This document shows, in pieces, positions 15,613 to 24,422 of a stretch of DNA of 30,592 bases. Source of the DNA: UBA652 sp964598235 (GTDB lineage: Bacteria; Pseudomonadota; Gammaproteobacteria; Nitrosococcales; Methylophagaceae); contig CAZRAY010000022.1 of the NCBI GenBank assembly GCA_964598235.1, positions 1 to 30,592 of the forward strand. The letters are read 5' to 3'. The stretch's first letter is position 1, and every line of letters starts with the position of its first letter. The notes below the pieces were generated by a model. The model was given only the letters and a program-made list of their open reading frames with translations. It had not been told where the DNA came from and searched no databases. The position numbers and the translations under genes were made by a program.

Positions 15613-16749
15613 TTACCCACCCGTCACATAGTTAATCATCACGCCTGCGGCAACCGCAGAGCCGATAACACCCGCGACATTGGGCCCCATGGCATGCATC
15701 AGCAGGAAGTTTTGAGGATCCGCTTCTAAGCCAAGCTTATTGGAGACACGCGCCGCCATTGGCACAGCGGAGACACCAGCAGAACCAATTAGTGGATTGA
15801 TTCCTCCTCCAGTGAATTTATTCATTAACTTTGCCATTATGACACCTGAAGCAGTACCAATTGAGAACGCTGCCATGCCTAATACTAAAATACCTAAAGT
15901 GGACGTGTCTAGAAATGCATCTGCACTGAGTTTTGAGCCTACCGCAAGGCCAAGGAAGATGGTAACAGTATTAATCAGTGCATTTTGAGTGGTATCACTT
16001 AAGCGATCGACCACAGCACATTCTTTCATCAAGTTACCAAAGCAGAACATGCCCAGTAAGGGGGCTGCATCAGGGAGCAAAAAGGCAACTAAAAGCAATA
16101 AGACCAGTGGGAAAAATATTTTTTCACGAGCGGTGACTTCACGCTGTTGTACCATCACAATTTTGCGTTCTGCTTCTGTGGTGAGTGCCCGCATAATGGG
16201 GGGTTGGATAAGCGGCACAAGCGCCATATAGGAGTATGACGCAACAGCAATAGCACCTAATAAATCTGGGGCAAGTTTGCTCGCCACATAGATAGAGGTC
16301 GGCCCATCGGCACCCCCAATAATCCCGATGGCGGCGGCATCCGCTAGGCTAAAGTCGAAAACACCAAAGGTAGAGAGTGTCACCGCACCAATTAGGGTGG
16401 CAAAGATACCAAATTGTGCTGCTGCGCCTAAGAATAAAGTTTTAGGATTGGCGAGCAGGGGGCCAAAATCAGTCATCGCACCGACCCCCATAAAGATGAT
16501 GAGTGGGAATGCGCCACTTTCGATTCCTACTGTATAGAATAAATGCAAAATACCGCCAGTTTCAGCAAGACCTGCACCCGGAATATTGGCTAATACGCCA
16601 CCAAAACCGATTGGGATCAGCAATAGCGGCTCAAAATTCTTTTTGATGGCAAGATAAAGCAGCAACATGCCTATAATGATCATGAAACCCTGACCAGGTT
16701 GCATTTGATAAAGGCCAGTGTTGTGCCAAAGGCTAATCAGTTTATCCAT
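15613..16749 (-). CDS. oadB: Oxaloacetate decarboxylase beta subunit, Na+-translocating
   Basis: The 378-residue integral membrane protein has about nine hydrophobic helices. It includes GGADGPTSIYVASKLAPDL, whose Asp lies in the conserved segment needed for Na+ transport and carboxybiotin decarboxylation. The C-terminal GGGINPLIGSAGVSAVPMAARVSN and LMHAMGPNVAGVIGSAVAAG are also strongly conserved. The subunit decarboxylates carboxybiotin carried by OadA and pumps Na+ out across the inner membrane. It is the last gene of oadGAB, 55 bases after oadA. Its ATG lacks a clear ribosome-binding site. Confidence 0.94.
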   Translation of the reverse strand: MDKLISLWHNTGLYQMQPGQGFMIIIGMLLLYLAIKKNFEPLLLIPIGFGGVLANIPGAGLAETGGILHLFYTVGIESGAFPLIIFMGVGAMTDFGPLLANPKTLFLGAAAQFGIFATLIGAVTLSTFGVFDFSLADAAAIGIIGGADGPTSIYVASKLAPDLLGAIAVASYSYMALVPLIQPPIMRALTTEAERKIVMVQQREVTAREKIFFPLVLLLLVAFLLPDAAPLLGMFCFGNLMKECAVVDRLSDTTQNALINTVTIFLGLAVGSKLSADAFLDTSTLGILVLGMAAFSIGTASGVIMAKLMNKFTGGGINPLIGSAGVSAVPMAARVSNKLGLEADPQNFLLMHAMGPNVAGVIGSAVAAGVMINYVTGG

Positions 16750-16804
16750 ATTATATTTTCGCTTACTTTAATTGTAATTATTGGGTTTCGGATGTCTTGG
16801 GCAA

Positions 16805-18580
16805 TTAAGCCATGAACACAAGTGGGTCGCCGACTTTCACCATATCGCCCGTATTAACGGAAATTGCGGTGATCGTGCCGCTTCTTGGCGCACAAATTTG
16901 GGTTTCCATTTTCATCGCTTCGAGAATGATTAATACTTCACCTTCAACCACTTCTTGACCGAGGGCGACTTCAATTTTCCAGATATTACCCGCTAATGGT
17001 GCAGGAACGGCCTCTCCCTCGCCAGCAGGTGCTGCAGCCGAGGCAGCAGCAACAGGCGCGACATGACTCACATCGCCACCTTCATTCACTTGCACAACAT
17101 GGCTTTGGCCATCAACTGTGATGGTGTACACTTCAGCGTCGCCATTTGCTTGAGCTTGGGCAGCTTGGGCGGCTTCTAAAGTGGGAACCGGTTCAAACGC
17201 ATCTGGGTTACCGCGGTTCTCTAGGAATTTAAGCGCCGTTTGTGAGAAAAGGGCATAGGTGAGCACATCATCGATTTCTTGGTCGCCTGATTCAAGCGCG
17301 AAGCCTGTTTCAGTTGCAAGTTCACGTAATTCGGTTGTCAGGCTGTCCATTTCTGGCTCAAGTAAATCCGCAGGGCGACAAGTAATCGCTTTTTCGCCTT
17401 CGAGTACTTTTTCTTGTAATTCTTTATTGAATGGCGCAGGAGCCGAACCGTATTCCCCTTTAAGCAAACAAGCAGTTTCTTTGGTGATATTGCCATAGCG
17501 TTCACCCGCGAGCACATTGAATACGGCTTGTGTGCCGACAATCTGTGAGGTTGGCGTGACTAATGGAATGAAACCTAAATCTTCACGAACGCGTGGAATT
17601 TCATCTAATACTTCATCAAACTTATCTGCGGCACCTTGCTCTTTTAATTGGCTTTCAAGGTTGGTTAGCATGCCGCCGGGCACTTGGGCGATCAGGATAC
17701 GAGAATCGACACCGCGTAATGAACCTTCCCAAGGCGTGTATTTTTTACGCACTTCGCGGAAATAGGCGGCAATTTCTTCTAACAGATTAATATCTAAGCC
17801 TGTATCGCGGTCACCACCTTCTAGCATGGACACAACCGTTTCCGTTGGCGAATGGCCATAAGTCATCGACATAGATGAAATAGCGGTATCGACGGTATCA
17901 ATGCCGGCCTCTACTGCTTTTAGAATGGTTGCGGTTGATAAGCCGGTTGTTGCATGTGGATGCAATTGGATTGGAATAGTAACTGCAGCTTTTAGTGCGG
18001 TCACTAATTCAAAAGCGGCTTGTGGATTGAGCAAGCCTGCCATATCTTTAATACAAACTGAATCTGCGCCCATTTCTTCGATTTGTTTGGCCAGAGTGAC
18101 CCACATATCCAAATCATGAACAGGGCTTAAGGTATAAGAAATTGTGCCTTGTGCGTGTTTCTCGTTTTCTAACACCGCTTTAATCGCCGTTTCGAGATTG
18201 CGGGGATCATTCATCGCATCAAAAATACGGAACACATCAACGCCATTCACCGCCGCGCGCTCAATGAATTTTCGGACTACATCATCCGCATAGTGGCGAT
18301 AGCCTAGTAGATTTTGGCCACGCAATAACATTTGTTGCGGTGTGTTGGGCATCGCTGCTTTTAAGCTGCGGATCCGGTGCCAAGGATCTTCACCTAAATA
18401 ACGAATACACGCATCGAACGTCGCGCCGCCCCATGTTTCAACTGACCAAAAGCCAACTTGATCAAGCTTATCTGCAATGGGCAGCATATCGGCAAGGCGT
18501 AAACGGGTTGCGAAGAGGGATTGATGTGCATCACGCAATACAACATCTGTAATGTTCAATGATTGTTTAGAACGACTCAT
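16805..18580 (-). CDS. oadA: Oxaloacetate decarboxylase alpha subunit, biotin-carrying
   Basis: The 591-residue protein has an HMGL-like TIM-barrel carboxyltransferase domain from the N-terminus (ITDVVLRDAHQSLFATRLR, VETWGGATFDACIRYL, LHPHATTGLS) to about 290. The conserved PYC/OadA domain follows to about 450. An Ala/Pro-rich linker and a biotinyl domain come last, with the target lysine at 557 in EAMKMET. It transfers CO2 from oxaloacetate to biotin, giving pyruvate. Without an adjacent biotin carboxylase and with oadG and oadB present, the decarboxylase is more likely than pyruvate carboxylase subunit B. It lies 38 bases after oadG. Confidence 0.95.
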   Translation of the reverse strand: MSRSKQSLNITDVVLRDAHQSLFATRLRLADMLPIADKLDQVGFWSVETWGGATFDACIRYLGEDPWHRIRSLKAAMPNTPQQMLLRGQNLLGYRHYADDVVRKFIERAAVNGVDVFRIFDAMNDPRNLETAIKAVLENEKHAQGTISYTLSPVHDLDMWVTLAKQIEEMGADSVCIKDMAGLLNPQAAFELVTALKAAVTIPIQLHPHATTGLSTATILKAVEAGIDTVDTAISSMSMTYGHSPTETVVSMLEGGDRDTGLDINLLEEIAAYFREVRKKYTPWEGSLRGVDSRILIAQVPGGMLTNLESQLKEQGAADKFDEVLDEIPRVREDLGFIPLVTPTSQIVGTQAVFNVLAGERYGNITKETACLLKGEYGSAPAPFNKELQEKVLEGEKAITCRPADLLEPEMDSLTTELRELATETGFALESGDQEIDDVLTYALFSQTALKFLENRGNPDAFEPVPTLEAAQAAQAQANGDAEVYTITVDGQSHVVQVNEGGDVSHVAPVAAASAAAPAGEGEAVPAPLAGNIWKIEVALGQEVVEGEVLIILEAMKMETQICAPRSGTITAISVNTGDMVKVGDPLVFMA

Positions 18581-18618
18581 AGTGTTTGGTACCTGTAAAT
18601 TAACCGTTGGCGATGTAT

Positions 18619-18903
18619 TTATTTGCCGCGCTGGCGATATTGATGAATAGCCGCACTGATGACGGTCATGAGTGTTTTGTTTTCTGCTGGTGCACCAGCA
18701 ATTTTATGAGGGGGAGTCGCGTGGATGCTTGAGTAAGCGGGCGGTACTGTAGTGAGGTGATCATCATATTTATTTTCGTAATACATGATTAATTTTGACA
18801 TGATAGTTGTCACAATCACCAATAAGGTTAAGAAAACGAAAACAAATCCCATTCCAAAGAACATGAGCGTCAAACCATCAGACATTAAAGAAGAGGTAGC
18901 CAT
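18619..18903 (-). CDS. oadG: Oxaloacetate decarboxylase gamma subunit family protein
   Basis: The 94-residue protein has a single membrane helix (LTLMFFGMGFVFVFLTLLVIVTTI, about 12-35) followed by a short cytoplasmic tail, as in OadG/MmdD. The subunit holds the complex together and aids assembly with OadA. A GGAG site lies 6 bases before the ATG. The tail TLMTVISAAIHQYRQRG is typical of the family. It is the first gene of the operon and has an extended -10 promoter 68 bases upstream. Confidence 0.85.
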   Translation of the reverse strand: MATSSLMSDGLTLMFFGMGFVFVFLTLLVIVTTIMSKLIMYYENKYDDHLTTVPPAYSSIHATPPHKIAGAPAENKTLMTVISAAIHQYRQRGK

Positions 18904-18970
18904 AAGAACTCCAAATAAATCGTGGTCATCATCCTGAAAACAGGTTAATTACCGTGACAAACAGCGTTCC

Positions 18971-18979
18971 ATTATAGCA
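18971..18979 (-). promoter_or_regulatory. Extended -10 promoter for oadGAB
   Basis: On the minus strand the sequence reads TGcTATAAT, an exact extended -10 element, 68 bases upstream of the oadG start. No strong -35 is visible. It is the best promoter between oadG and the protease gene upstream. Confidence 0.5.
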
Positions 18980-19014
18980 TTTTATGGGTGTCTGGGTTTT
19001 AAGTTCATCGTTTT

Positions 19015-19800
19015 TTATTCTTTTAAAAAGGCAAGAATAACATTTGAAGGAATCAAATAGCCGTTCATTGAACCATCTTCATGGTTGCTGGCACGATCAG
19101 TGGCATGGTTAATACCAATGACTTGGCCTTGGTCATTAAAAGTTGGGCCACCACTGAGCCCAGAGTCGATACAGTCACTACTAATAAGCGGTTTAATGGA
19201 TAAGCCTAAACCCGGATCTTGTTTAATGCCAAGGACTTTTTCTTGGCGGATCCGCAGGGCAGAATCAGGAAATAATTCAGCTTGATAAAGTGCCGCTTCA
19301 AAAGTAGGGAAGCCTGCCACAAATAGATTGTTTTTATAATTTTCAGGTGACTCTGTAAATATATCTGCCCCAGGACCAATATCATCACGAGAAATAAGTT
19401 GATAGGCTGATAAGTCGAGTTCAGCATTGTCTTTGATTCGATGCGCCCATAGAATACGGGTCTTATTTAGTCGGTCGGTCATTTTTACCATAATAAGCTC
19501 GCGTCCGCCGGTGACATGATGCGCAGATAAGATGATGCCTTGGCGGCCACGTACTCGAATTAACACACCCGAGCCATGCACGTAAAAGGGTGAGTAGGGT
19601 ACGGTTTCTGGGTTTTTAAGCGGCGAAGAGATCCGAACAATGCTATTGAAGGGGAGTTTATCAAACCCCATCATCGTTGCGTCAGGTTGTTTGAGATCTA
19701 TTGGCGGCGCATTACAGTAAGTTGAAGCAAGGCTGGCGGGGCTAAAAATCAAAGCGAGCAATAAACTACAGATTGTCCTTAAATAATTAGGACACGTCAT
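19015..19800 (-). CDS. Exported trypsin-like serine protease
   Basis: The 261-residue protein has a signal peptide ending near residue 26 and a single S1/trypsin-like domain. The catalytic triad can be placed: His95 in LSAHHVTG, Asp129 in AELDLSAY, and Ser216 in DSGLSGGPTF, where the GxSGGP motif is intact. No PDZ domain follows, so it is not a DegP/HtrA protein. A periplasmic or secreted role is expected, and the substrate is unknown. The gene diverges from the chalcone-isomerase-like gene and its 3' end is 112 bases upstream of oadG on the same strand. Confidence 0.85.
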   Translation of the reverse strand: MTCPNYLRTICSLLLALIFSPASLASTYCNAPPIDLKQPDATMMGFDKLPFNSIVRISSPLKNPETVPYSPFYVHGSGVLIRVRGRQGIILSAHHVTGGRELIMVKMTDRLNKTRILWAHRIKDNAELDLSAYQLISRDDIGPGADIFTESPENYKNNLFVAGFPTFEAALYQAELFPDSALRIRQEKVLGIKQDPGLGLSIKPLISSDCIDSGLSGGPTFNDQGQVIGINHATDRASNHEDGSMNGYLIPSNVILAFLKE

Positions 19801-19949
19801 GTGTTTATTCGTTGCGTTTGAGGAGGGTGCATGTGGATTATCATACCATGATTAAAAATTAGGATGGATTGCAGCATAACTATGTTATTTTACTTTTTCT
19901 ATGAGTAGGCTAATATTGCAGTTTTATTTAATGTGAGTGGAGAAATGAG

Positions 19950-20507
19950 ATGCGTAAAATTTATTTAAGTTTATTGATGATGTTAATGGTGCCTTTCTCG
20001 GTGTCGGCTATCGAATTAGGTGGTGTGACCTTGCCAGACACGATGCAGGCAGAGCAAGCGCTCATATTAAATGGGGCGGGAATTCGAACTAAATTGGTTT
20101 TTGAACTTTATGTTGCCGGGCTTTATCTGACAGAGAAAAATGATAATGCTGCTGCTATTATTGCTGCAGATGAAGCAATGGGCATTCGATTGCATATTAT
20201 CTCTTCGAAGATTACATCTAAGAAAATGATCAAAGCGACCCGAAAAGGTTTTCAACACGCAACAGGTGGAGACACCGCTGCAATTGATACAGAAATTGAA
20301 CAGTTTTTAGCCGCTTTCGCAGATAAAATAAGCAAAGGCGATGTGTTTGAATTTATTTATGAACCGGGTACAGGCACAACCATAACTAAAAATGGTTCAA
20401 CAAAAGGAACCATCTCATCGGCTGCGTTTAAACAAGCGTTATTTGGTATTTGGTTATCTGACAAACCGGCGCAGGCAAAATTGAAAACACAGTTGTTAGG
20501 TAAGTAA
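19950..20507 (+). CDS. Exported chalcone-isomerase-like protein
   Basis: The 185-residue protein has a signal peptide (residues 1 to about 20, MRKIYLSLLMMLMVPFSVSA). It then has the bacterial chalcone isomerase-like pattern: LGGVTLPDTMQ, LILNGAGIRTKLVFELYVAGLYL, a central helix-rich part, DVFEFIYEPGTGTTITKNG and FKQALFGIWLSDKPAQAKLKTQLLG. Bacterial members are periplasmic and of unknown function; flavonoid isomerase activity is not implied. A GTGGAGAAATGAG leader supplies the ribosome-binding site. The gene precedes the peroxiredoxin on the same strand, 125 bases away, and may be transcribed separately. Confidence 0.85.
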   Translation: MRKIYLSLLMMLMVPFSVSAIELGGVTLPDTMQAEQALILNGAGIRTKLVFELYVAGLYLTEKNDNAAAIIAADEAMGIRLHIISSKITSKKMIKATRKGFQHATGGDTAAIDTEIEQFLAAFADKISKGDVFEFIYEPGTGTTITKNGSTKGTISSAAFKQALFGIWLSDKPAQAKLKTQLLGK

Positions 20508-20632
20508 TTACGTGTTTTCAAGGAGATTCCTGATAGACGGTATAGCTGATAATTGATAGGATAGCTAGGTAAATCAGAATTGGAAGCCATCCATTAAAAT
20601 GGCAATTTATTTAATTTTTCAGGAGTAACAAA

Positions 20633-21232
20633 ATGAGTGTTTTAGTCACTAAAAAAGCCCCAAAAATTTCAGCCGCGGCTGTGATGGCAGATGGCACAAT
20701 TAATGAAGAATTTTCATTAGCAGATTATGCGGGCCAATATGTGGTGTTGTTCTTTTACCCATTAGATTTCACCTTTGTTTGTCCATCTGAGATTCTTGCA
20801 CACAACAGTCGTGTTGCAGAATTTAAGAAACGAGGTGTGCAAGTTATTGGTATTTCAATTGATTCACAGTTCACCCATTTAGCATGGCGCAATACGGCTG
20901 TTGATAAAGGCGGTATTGGCCCAATTGATTTCCCATTGGTTTCAGATATTAAACATAAAATCATGAAAAAATACGGTGTTGTTCATCCAGCGGGTGTGGC
21001 ATTGCGTGGTTCTTTCTTGATTGATAAAGAAGGCATCGTGCGTAGCCAAGTGGTAAACGATTTACCATTGGGTCGTGAAGTAGATGAAATGATACGTTTG
21101 GTTGATGCCTTACAATTCCATGAAGAACATGGCGAAGTATGTCCAGCTGGCTGGCAGAAAGGCGATGAAGGTATGAAGGCTGATGCAGATGGCGTAGCAG
21201 ACTACCTAGCAAAACATGGCGACAAACTATAA
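20633..21232 (+). CDS. 2-Cys peroxiredoxin (AhpC/Prx1 type)
   Basis: The 199-residue protein has the peroxidatic Cys50 in DFTFVCPSE and the resolving Cys170 in EVCPAGW, so it is a typical 2-Cys enzyme. PLVSDIKHKIMKKYGV and ALRGSFLIDKEG are standard family segments. It reduces H2O2 and organic hydroperoxides in the cytoplasm, with electrons from thioredoxin or AhpF; no ahpF is visible nearby. An AGGAG site lies 7-8 bases before the ATG. The stop codon TAA is the first three bases of the second 120-bp palindromic repeat, and a strong terminator lies beyond it. Confidence 0.94.
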   Translation: MSVLVTKKAPKISAAAVMADGTINEEFSLADYAGQYVVLFFYPLDFTFVCPSEILAHNSRVAEFKKRGVQVIGISIDSQFTHLAWRNTAVDKGGIGPIDFPLVSDIKHKIMKKYGVVHPAGVALRGSFLIDKEGIVRSQVVNDLPLGREVDEMIRLVDALQFHEEHGEVCPAGWQKGDEGMKADADGVADYLAKHGDKL

Positions 21233-21349
21233 ATTGTCTTTTTGTCCTAGCTCGGCGTTAGATTGTTTTTTGCGATCCTCATGTATTAGCATACACTCCG
21301 GTTCTCAAAAACAATCTGCCTTGATCTAGAACAAAAATCCTAATTTATT
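21230..21349 (-). repeat. 120-bp imperfect palindromic dispersed repeat, copy 2
   Basis: This is the reverse-oriented partner of 2045-2164, with the same 120-bp span. It begins with TAAATTGTCTTTTTG, of which TAA ends the peroxiredoxin gene, and ends CCTAATTTATT. The internal palindrome arms AGATTGTTTTT / AAAAACAATCT enclose GTATTAGCATAC. In both copies the same end abuts the 3' end of a gene, suggesting insertion or retention at that site preference. Confidence 0.85.
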
Positions 21350-21365
21350 AGGACTGCTAAAAACA

Positions 21366-21402
21366 AAAAAGCCCCGTATGATTTCTCATGCGGGGCTTTT
21401 TA
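21366..21402. terminator. Bidirectional intrinsic terminator between peroxiredoxin and dksA
   Basis: AAAAAGCCCCG and CGGGGCTTTTT, extended inward by a wobble pair and ATGA/TCAT, form a stem of about 16 bp with the loop TTTC. A T-run follows on both strands. It would end transcription from the peroxiredoxin side and from dksA. Confidence 0.9.
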
Positions 21403-21422
21403 TTGTGTGCGTTAAATCAAAA

Positions 21423-21851
21423 TTAAGCTTTATTTTTCTCGCGTTTCTCGGCTAGCTCTTTGCAGTCGATGCATAGCGTTGCTGTTGGGCGAGCCTCTAA
21501 ACGGCGGATGCCGATATCTTCACCACAGCTTTCACAGAATCCATAATCGTGGCTATCGAGATCATCAAGAGACGTGGCAATTTTTTTAATTAACTTGCGT
21601 TCACGGTCGCGGGTGCGGAGCTCTAACGTAAATTCTTCTTCCTGCGTTGCGCGGTCATTTGGATCAGGGAAATTAGCAGCGTCATCTTGCATATGATGCA
21701 CGGTGCGTTCGACTTCGTCGATCAGATCTGCTTTCCAATTGGTTAAAATAGCGCGAAAATGTTCAGTTTGCGGCTCACCCATGTATTCTTCGCCAGCGGA
21801 GCCAACGTAGGGGGTGAATTTAGTATGTGTTCCAGAATCTGGCATATCCAA
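21423..21851 (-). CDS. dksA: RNA polymerase-binding transcription factor DksA
   Basis: The protein is 142 residues from the TTG at 21851, or 140 from an ATG at 21845. A GTGAG site spaces better with the TTG, so both starts stay open. The coiled coil carries the tip NFPDPNDRATQEEE with the two aspartates (Asp63 and Asp66, TTG numbering) needed for action on RNA polymerase. The zinc finger has Cys106, 109, 127 and 130 (CESCG ... CIDCK). It binds the polymerase secondary channel and works with ppGpp on rRNA and amino-acid promoters. A consensus-like promoter lies just upstream. Confidence 0.95.
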   Translation of the reverse strand: MDMPDSGTHTKFTPYVGSAGEEYMGEPQTEHFRAILTNWKADLIDEVERTVHHMQDDAANFPDPNDRATQEEEFTLELRTRDRERKLIKKIATSLDDLDSHDYGFCESCGEDIGIRRLEARPTATLCIDCKELAEKREKNKA

Positions 21852-21883
21852 AAAGTCTCACAACAGTTAAAATCTAAGGCGGT

Positions 21884-21912
21884 TTTATATCAAAACTAGA
21901 TTGTATTTGCAA
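21884..21912 (-). promoter_or_regulatory. Sigma70-type promoter for dksA
   Basis: On the minus strand, TTGCAA (21907-21912) and TATAAA (21884-21889) are separated by exactly 17 bases, a good -35/-10 pair. It is 33 to 39 bases upstream of the two possible dksA starts. Confidence 0.65.
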
Positions 21913-21967
21913 AAAAATGATTTTTAAAGCAACATAAATATTATACCAAAATGAGCGGGAGAACACA

Positions 21968-22735
21968 GTGGCAGAGCTAAAAGCATTACTTTTTGATGTC
22001 GATGGAACGATGGCAGAAACGGAGAGAGATGGGCATCGGGTGGCATTCAATTGCGCATTTAAAGATATCGGGCTGGATTGGGAATGGGATGATGCGCTAT
22101 ATGGTCAGTTATTAACGATTACGGGTGGCAAAGAACGCCTACGATACTACCTCAATGAATTTAATACAGATTTTGAATATAAAGGCGATATTGATGCCTT
22201 GATTAAAGATCTGCATGCACGGAAAACACAACATTATGTTGCGCAGCTAGAGAATAACACGCTGAGTTTGCGTCCAGGCATAGAACGATTAATCTTAGAG
22301 GCGAAGGCGGCGGGATTGCGATTAGCCATCGTTACGACGACGACACCAGCGAATGTTACTGCGTTAGTTAGTAATACCTTAGGCCGTGATGCGTTAGGTT
22401 GGTTTGAGTGTATTGCTGCGGGCGATGTGGTGCCTGCGAAAAAACCGGCACCTGATATTTATGATTATTGTTTAATAGAAATGAAACTTAATGCTTCGGA
22501 ATGTATTGTATTTGAAGATTCGGGTAATGGTGTTAAATCATCATTGGCAGCCAACTTGCCGACAGTTGTTACGCAAAACAACTATACGGCAGAAGATGAT
22601 TTCTCTGGTGCTTTGACGGTTTTAGATCATTTAGGTGAACCTAATCAGCCATGCCAGGTGATTTCAGGTGAATCGATTAATGCTGAGTTTGTGACGGTTG
22701 CCGTACTAAAAGACTTACACCAAAAAGCGACTTAA
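21968..22735 (+). CDS. HAD-superfamily phosphatase, CbbY-like
   Basis: The 255-residue protein starts at GTG, with GGGAG 5 bases upstream. Motif I is FDVDGTMAE, with nucleophile Asp10 and Asp12. A helical cap follows, then motif II (LAIVTTTTP), a lysine (AKKPAPDIYDY) and motif IV (CIVFEDSGNG). This matches the CbbY/beta-phosphoglucomutase-like branch of HAD phosphatases. CbbY removes phosphate from xylulose-1,5-bisphosphate in Calvin-cycle organisms, but no Calvin-cycle gene is visible here and the substrate is open. The aminotransferase gene begins 4 bases after the stop. Confidence 0.86.
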   Translation: MAELKALLFDVDGTMAETERDGHRVAFNCAFKDIGLDWEWDDALYGQLLTITGGKERLRYYLNEFNTDFEYKGDIDALIKDLHARKTQHYVAQLENNTLSLRPGIERLILEAKAAGLRLAIVTTTTPANVTALVSNTLGRDALGWFECIAAGDVVPAKKPAPDIYDYCLIEMKLNASECIVFEDSGNGVKSSLAANLPTVVTQNNYTAEDDFSGALTVLDHLGEPNQPCQVISGESINAEFVTVAVLKDLHQKAT

Positions 22736-22739
22736 ACTT

Positions 22740-23927
22740 ATGGCAGCAGGGCAATCACCAAAATTGGCACAGCGCGCAGAGGATATTTCTCCGTTTCATG
22801 TGATGGATGTTCTAGCACAAGCCAAGGCGATGGAAGCTGCCGGAAGGCGCGTTATTCATCTCGAAGTGGGCGAACCTGATTTTAAGTCACCAGAACCGAT
22901 TATCGAAGCAGGCATGGCGGCGCTTAAAAAAGGGTATACGCATTACACACCTGCGTTAGGCCTGCCTGAATTACGAGAAGCGATTGCCAATTGGTATCAC
23001 ACGCGATATAGCGTTGAGATTAGCCCTGCTCGTGTCGTTGTAACGCCTGGCGCATCAGGAGCGCTTTTACTCGTTATGGGCGCATTGCTAGAGCGTGACA
23101 AGAAAATCATGTTAGCCGACCCGGGTTATCCTTGTAATCGTCATTTTGCGCGATTCATTGAAGCACAAGCGCAATCCATAGAAGTAGGCGCGGATACAGA
23201 CTATCAACTCACCGGCGATTTAATTAAGCAATATTGGACGCCTGACACCCGTTTGGCGTTGGTTGCCTCGCCTGCCAACCCAACTGGTGCAGTACTTGAT
23301 CGTAATCAGCTAGCATCATTGGTAGCGGCCACGGATCAACAGGGCGGCCAGTTAATCGTCGATGAAACCTATCATGGCTTGACCTATGATGGCGTTGTCG
23401 CGCCATCAGCATTAGAAGTTAACTCAGATACGATCGTTATCAATAGCTTTTCAAAATATTTTGGGATGACAGGCTGGCGCCTGGGCTGGTTAATCGCACC
23501 AGAAAGTATGATTCCGGCTCTAGATAGGCTAGCTCAGAACCTTTTCCTCGCCGCATCCACTATGTCGCAATATGCTGCCTTAGCCGCTTTTCAGCCTGAT
23601 ACCTTAGCGATTTTAGAGCAACGTCGCGCCGCATTTGAATCCAGACGAAATAGTTTGTTGCCCGGTTTGAGAGAATTAGGGTTTGAATTATCGACAACGC
23701 CACAAGGCGCATTTTATCTCTATGCCGATGTATCAAAGCTAATAGAAGGGCGTTGGTCAGATAGCCAAGCATTTACGCAGTATTTATTAAGCGAAGCAGG
23801 GGTCGCCGTCACCCCTGGGCTAGATTTTGGTGATTATCGAGCTAAAGAACATATCCGATTTGCTTATACTGTCGATGAAGCAAAATTATCGCAAGCCCTT
23901 GAAGCCTTACAAAAAGTGCTTAAATAA
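22740..23927 (+). CDS. Class I PLP-dependent aminotransferase
   Basis: The 395-residue protein is a fold-type I aminotransferase of the AspC/AlaA-like group. It has LEVGEPDF (41-48), GYTHYTPALGLPELR, SPANPTGA (177-184), and INSFSKYFGMTGWRLGW with the PLP lysine at 239. The C-terminal domain is complete (FAYTVDEAKLSQALEAL). The amino donor and acceptor cannot be told from sequence. It follows the HAD gene by 4 bases, and greB begins at the base after its stop, so the three genes are likely one transcript. Confidence 0.92.
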   Translation: MAAGQSPKLAQRAEDISPFHVMDVLAQAKAMEAAGRRVIHLEVGEPDFKSPEPIIEAGMAALKKGYTHYTPALGLPELREAIANWYHTRYSVEISPARVVVTPGASGALLLVMGALLERDKKIMLADPGYPCNRHFARFIEAQAQSIEVGADTDYQLTGDLIKQYWTPDTRLALVASPANPTGAVLDRNQLASLVAATDQQGGQLIVDETYHGLTYDGVVAPSALEVNSDTIVINSFSKYFGMTGWRLGWLIAPESMIPALDRLAQNLFLAASTMSQYAALAAFQPDTLAILEQRRAAFESRRNSLLPGLRELGFELSTTPQGAFYLYADVSKLIEGRWSDSQAFTQYLLSEAGVAVTPGLDFGDYRAKEHIRFAYTVDEAKLSQALEALQKVLK

Positions 23928-24419
23928 ATGGTATTCAGGCCGAAACAACCACCCAAATCACCTTATATTACGCGTGAAGGATTCATCGCCCTGCAAACAG
24001 AATTAAAAGGCATCTGGGAACGACGCAGAGAGGTGGTCAAAGCCCTGTCTGCCGCGGCAGCAGAAGGCGATCGCTCTGAAAATGCAGAATATATCTATCG
24101 TAAGAAGGAATTGCGGGGTTTAGATCGACGTATCCGTTATTTACAAATACGGATGCCGGATTTAATCGTAATAGAGGATAAGCCGTCGGAACCGAATAAG
24201 ATTTTCTTTGCGGCAACAGTGACTTTGGAAAAAGATAACGATGATGAAACCGTATGTTATCGGATCGTGGGGTCCGATGAAACGGATCATACGCGGGGCT
24301 ATATCAGCATTGATTCACCGCTCGCCAAAGCCTTATTAGGCAAGCAGGTGGGTGATGAAGCAACGATTATTGTTGAGGGTGAAAAAACGCAGTACTTTGT
24401 GCTTGAGATTAGCTATTAA
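23928..24419 (+). CDS. greB: Transcription elongation factor GreB
   Basis: The 163-residue protein has an N-terminal coiled coil with the acidic tip EGDRSENAEYIYRKKELR and a C-terminal FKBP-like domain (CYRIVGSDETDH ... SIDSPLAKALLGKQVGDE ... YFVLEISY). The KSPYITREGF start and the basic N-terminus (RPKQPPKSP) favour GreB over GreA. It enters the RNA polymerase secondary channel and stimulates cleavage of backtracked transcripts. Its ATG directly follows the aminotransferase TAA, so translation is probably coupled. It converges with the unknown gene at 24423. Confidence 0.93.
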   Translation: MVFRPKQPPKSPYITREGFIALQTELKGIWERRREVVKALSAAAAEGDRSENAEYIYRKKELRGLDRRIRYLQIRMPDLIVIEDKPSEPNKIFFAATVTLEKDNDDETVCYRIVGSDETDHTRGYISIDSPLAKALLGKQVGDEATIIVEGEKTQYFVLEISY

Positions 24420-24422
24420 GCT

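Noticed and set aside
17259..18552. Plus-strand open frames across oadA
   Set aside because: They are antisense shadows of a well-conserved gene, with no ribosome-binding sites or recognisable domains.
16805..18580. Pyruvate carboxylase subunit B instead of OadA
   Set aside because: OadG and OadB lie in the same operon and no biotin carboxylase gene is adjacent.
19015..19800. DegP/HtrA-type protease
   Set aside because: There is no PDZ domain and the length is too short; it is a single trypsin-like domain.
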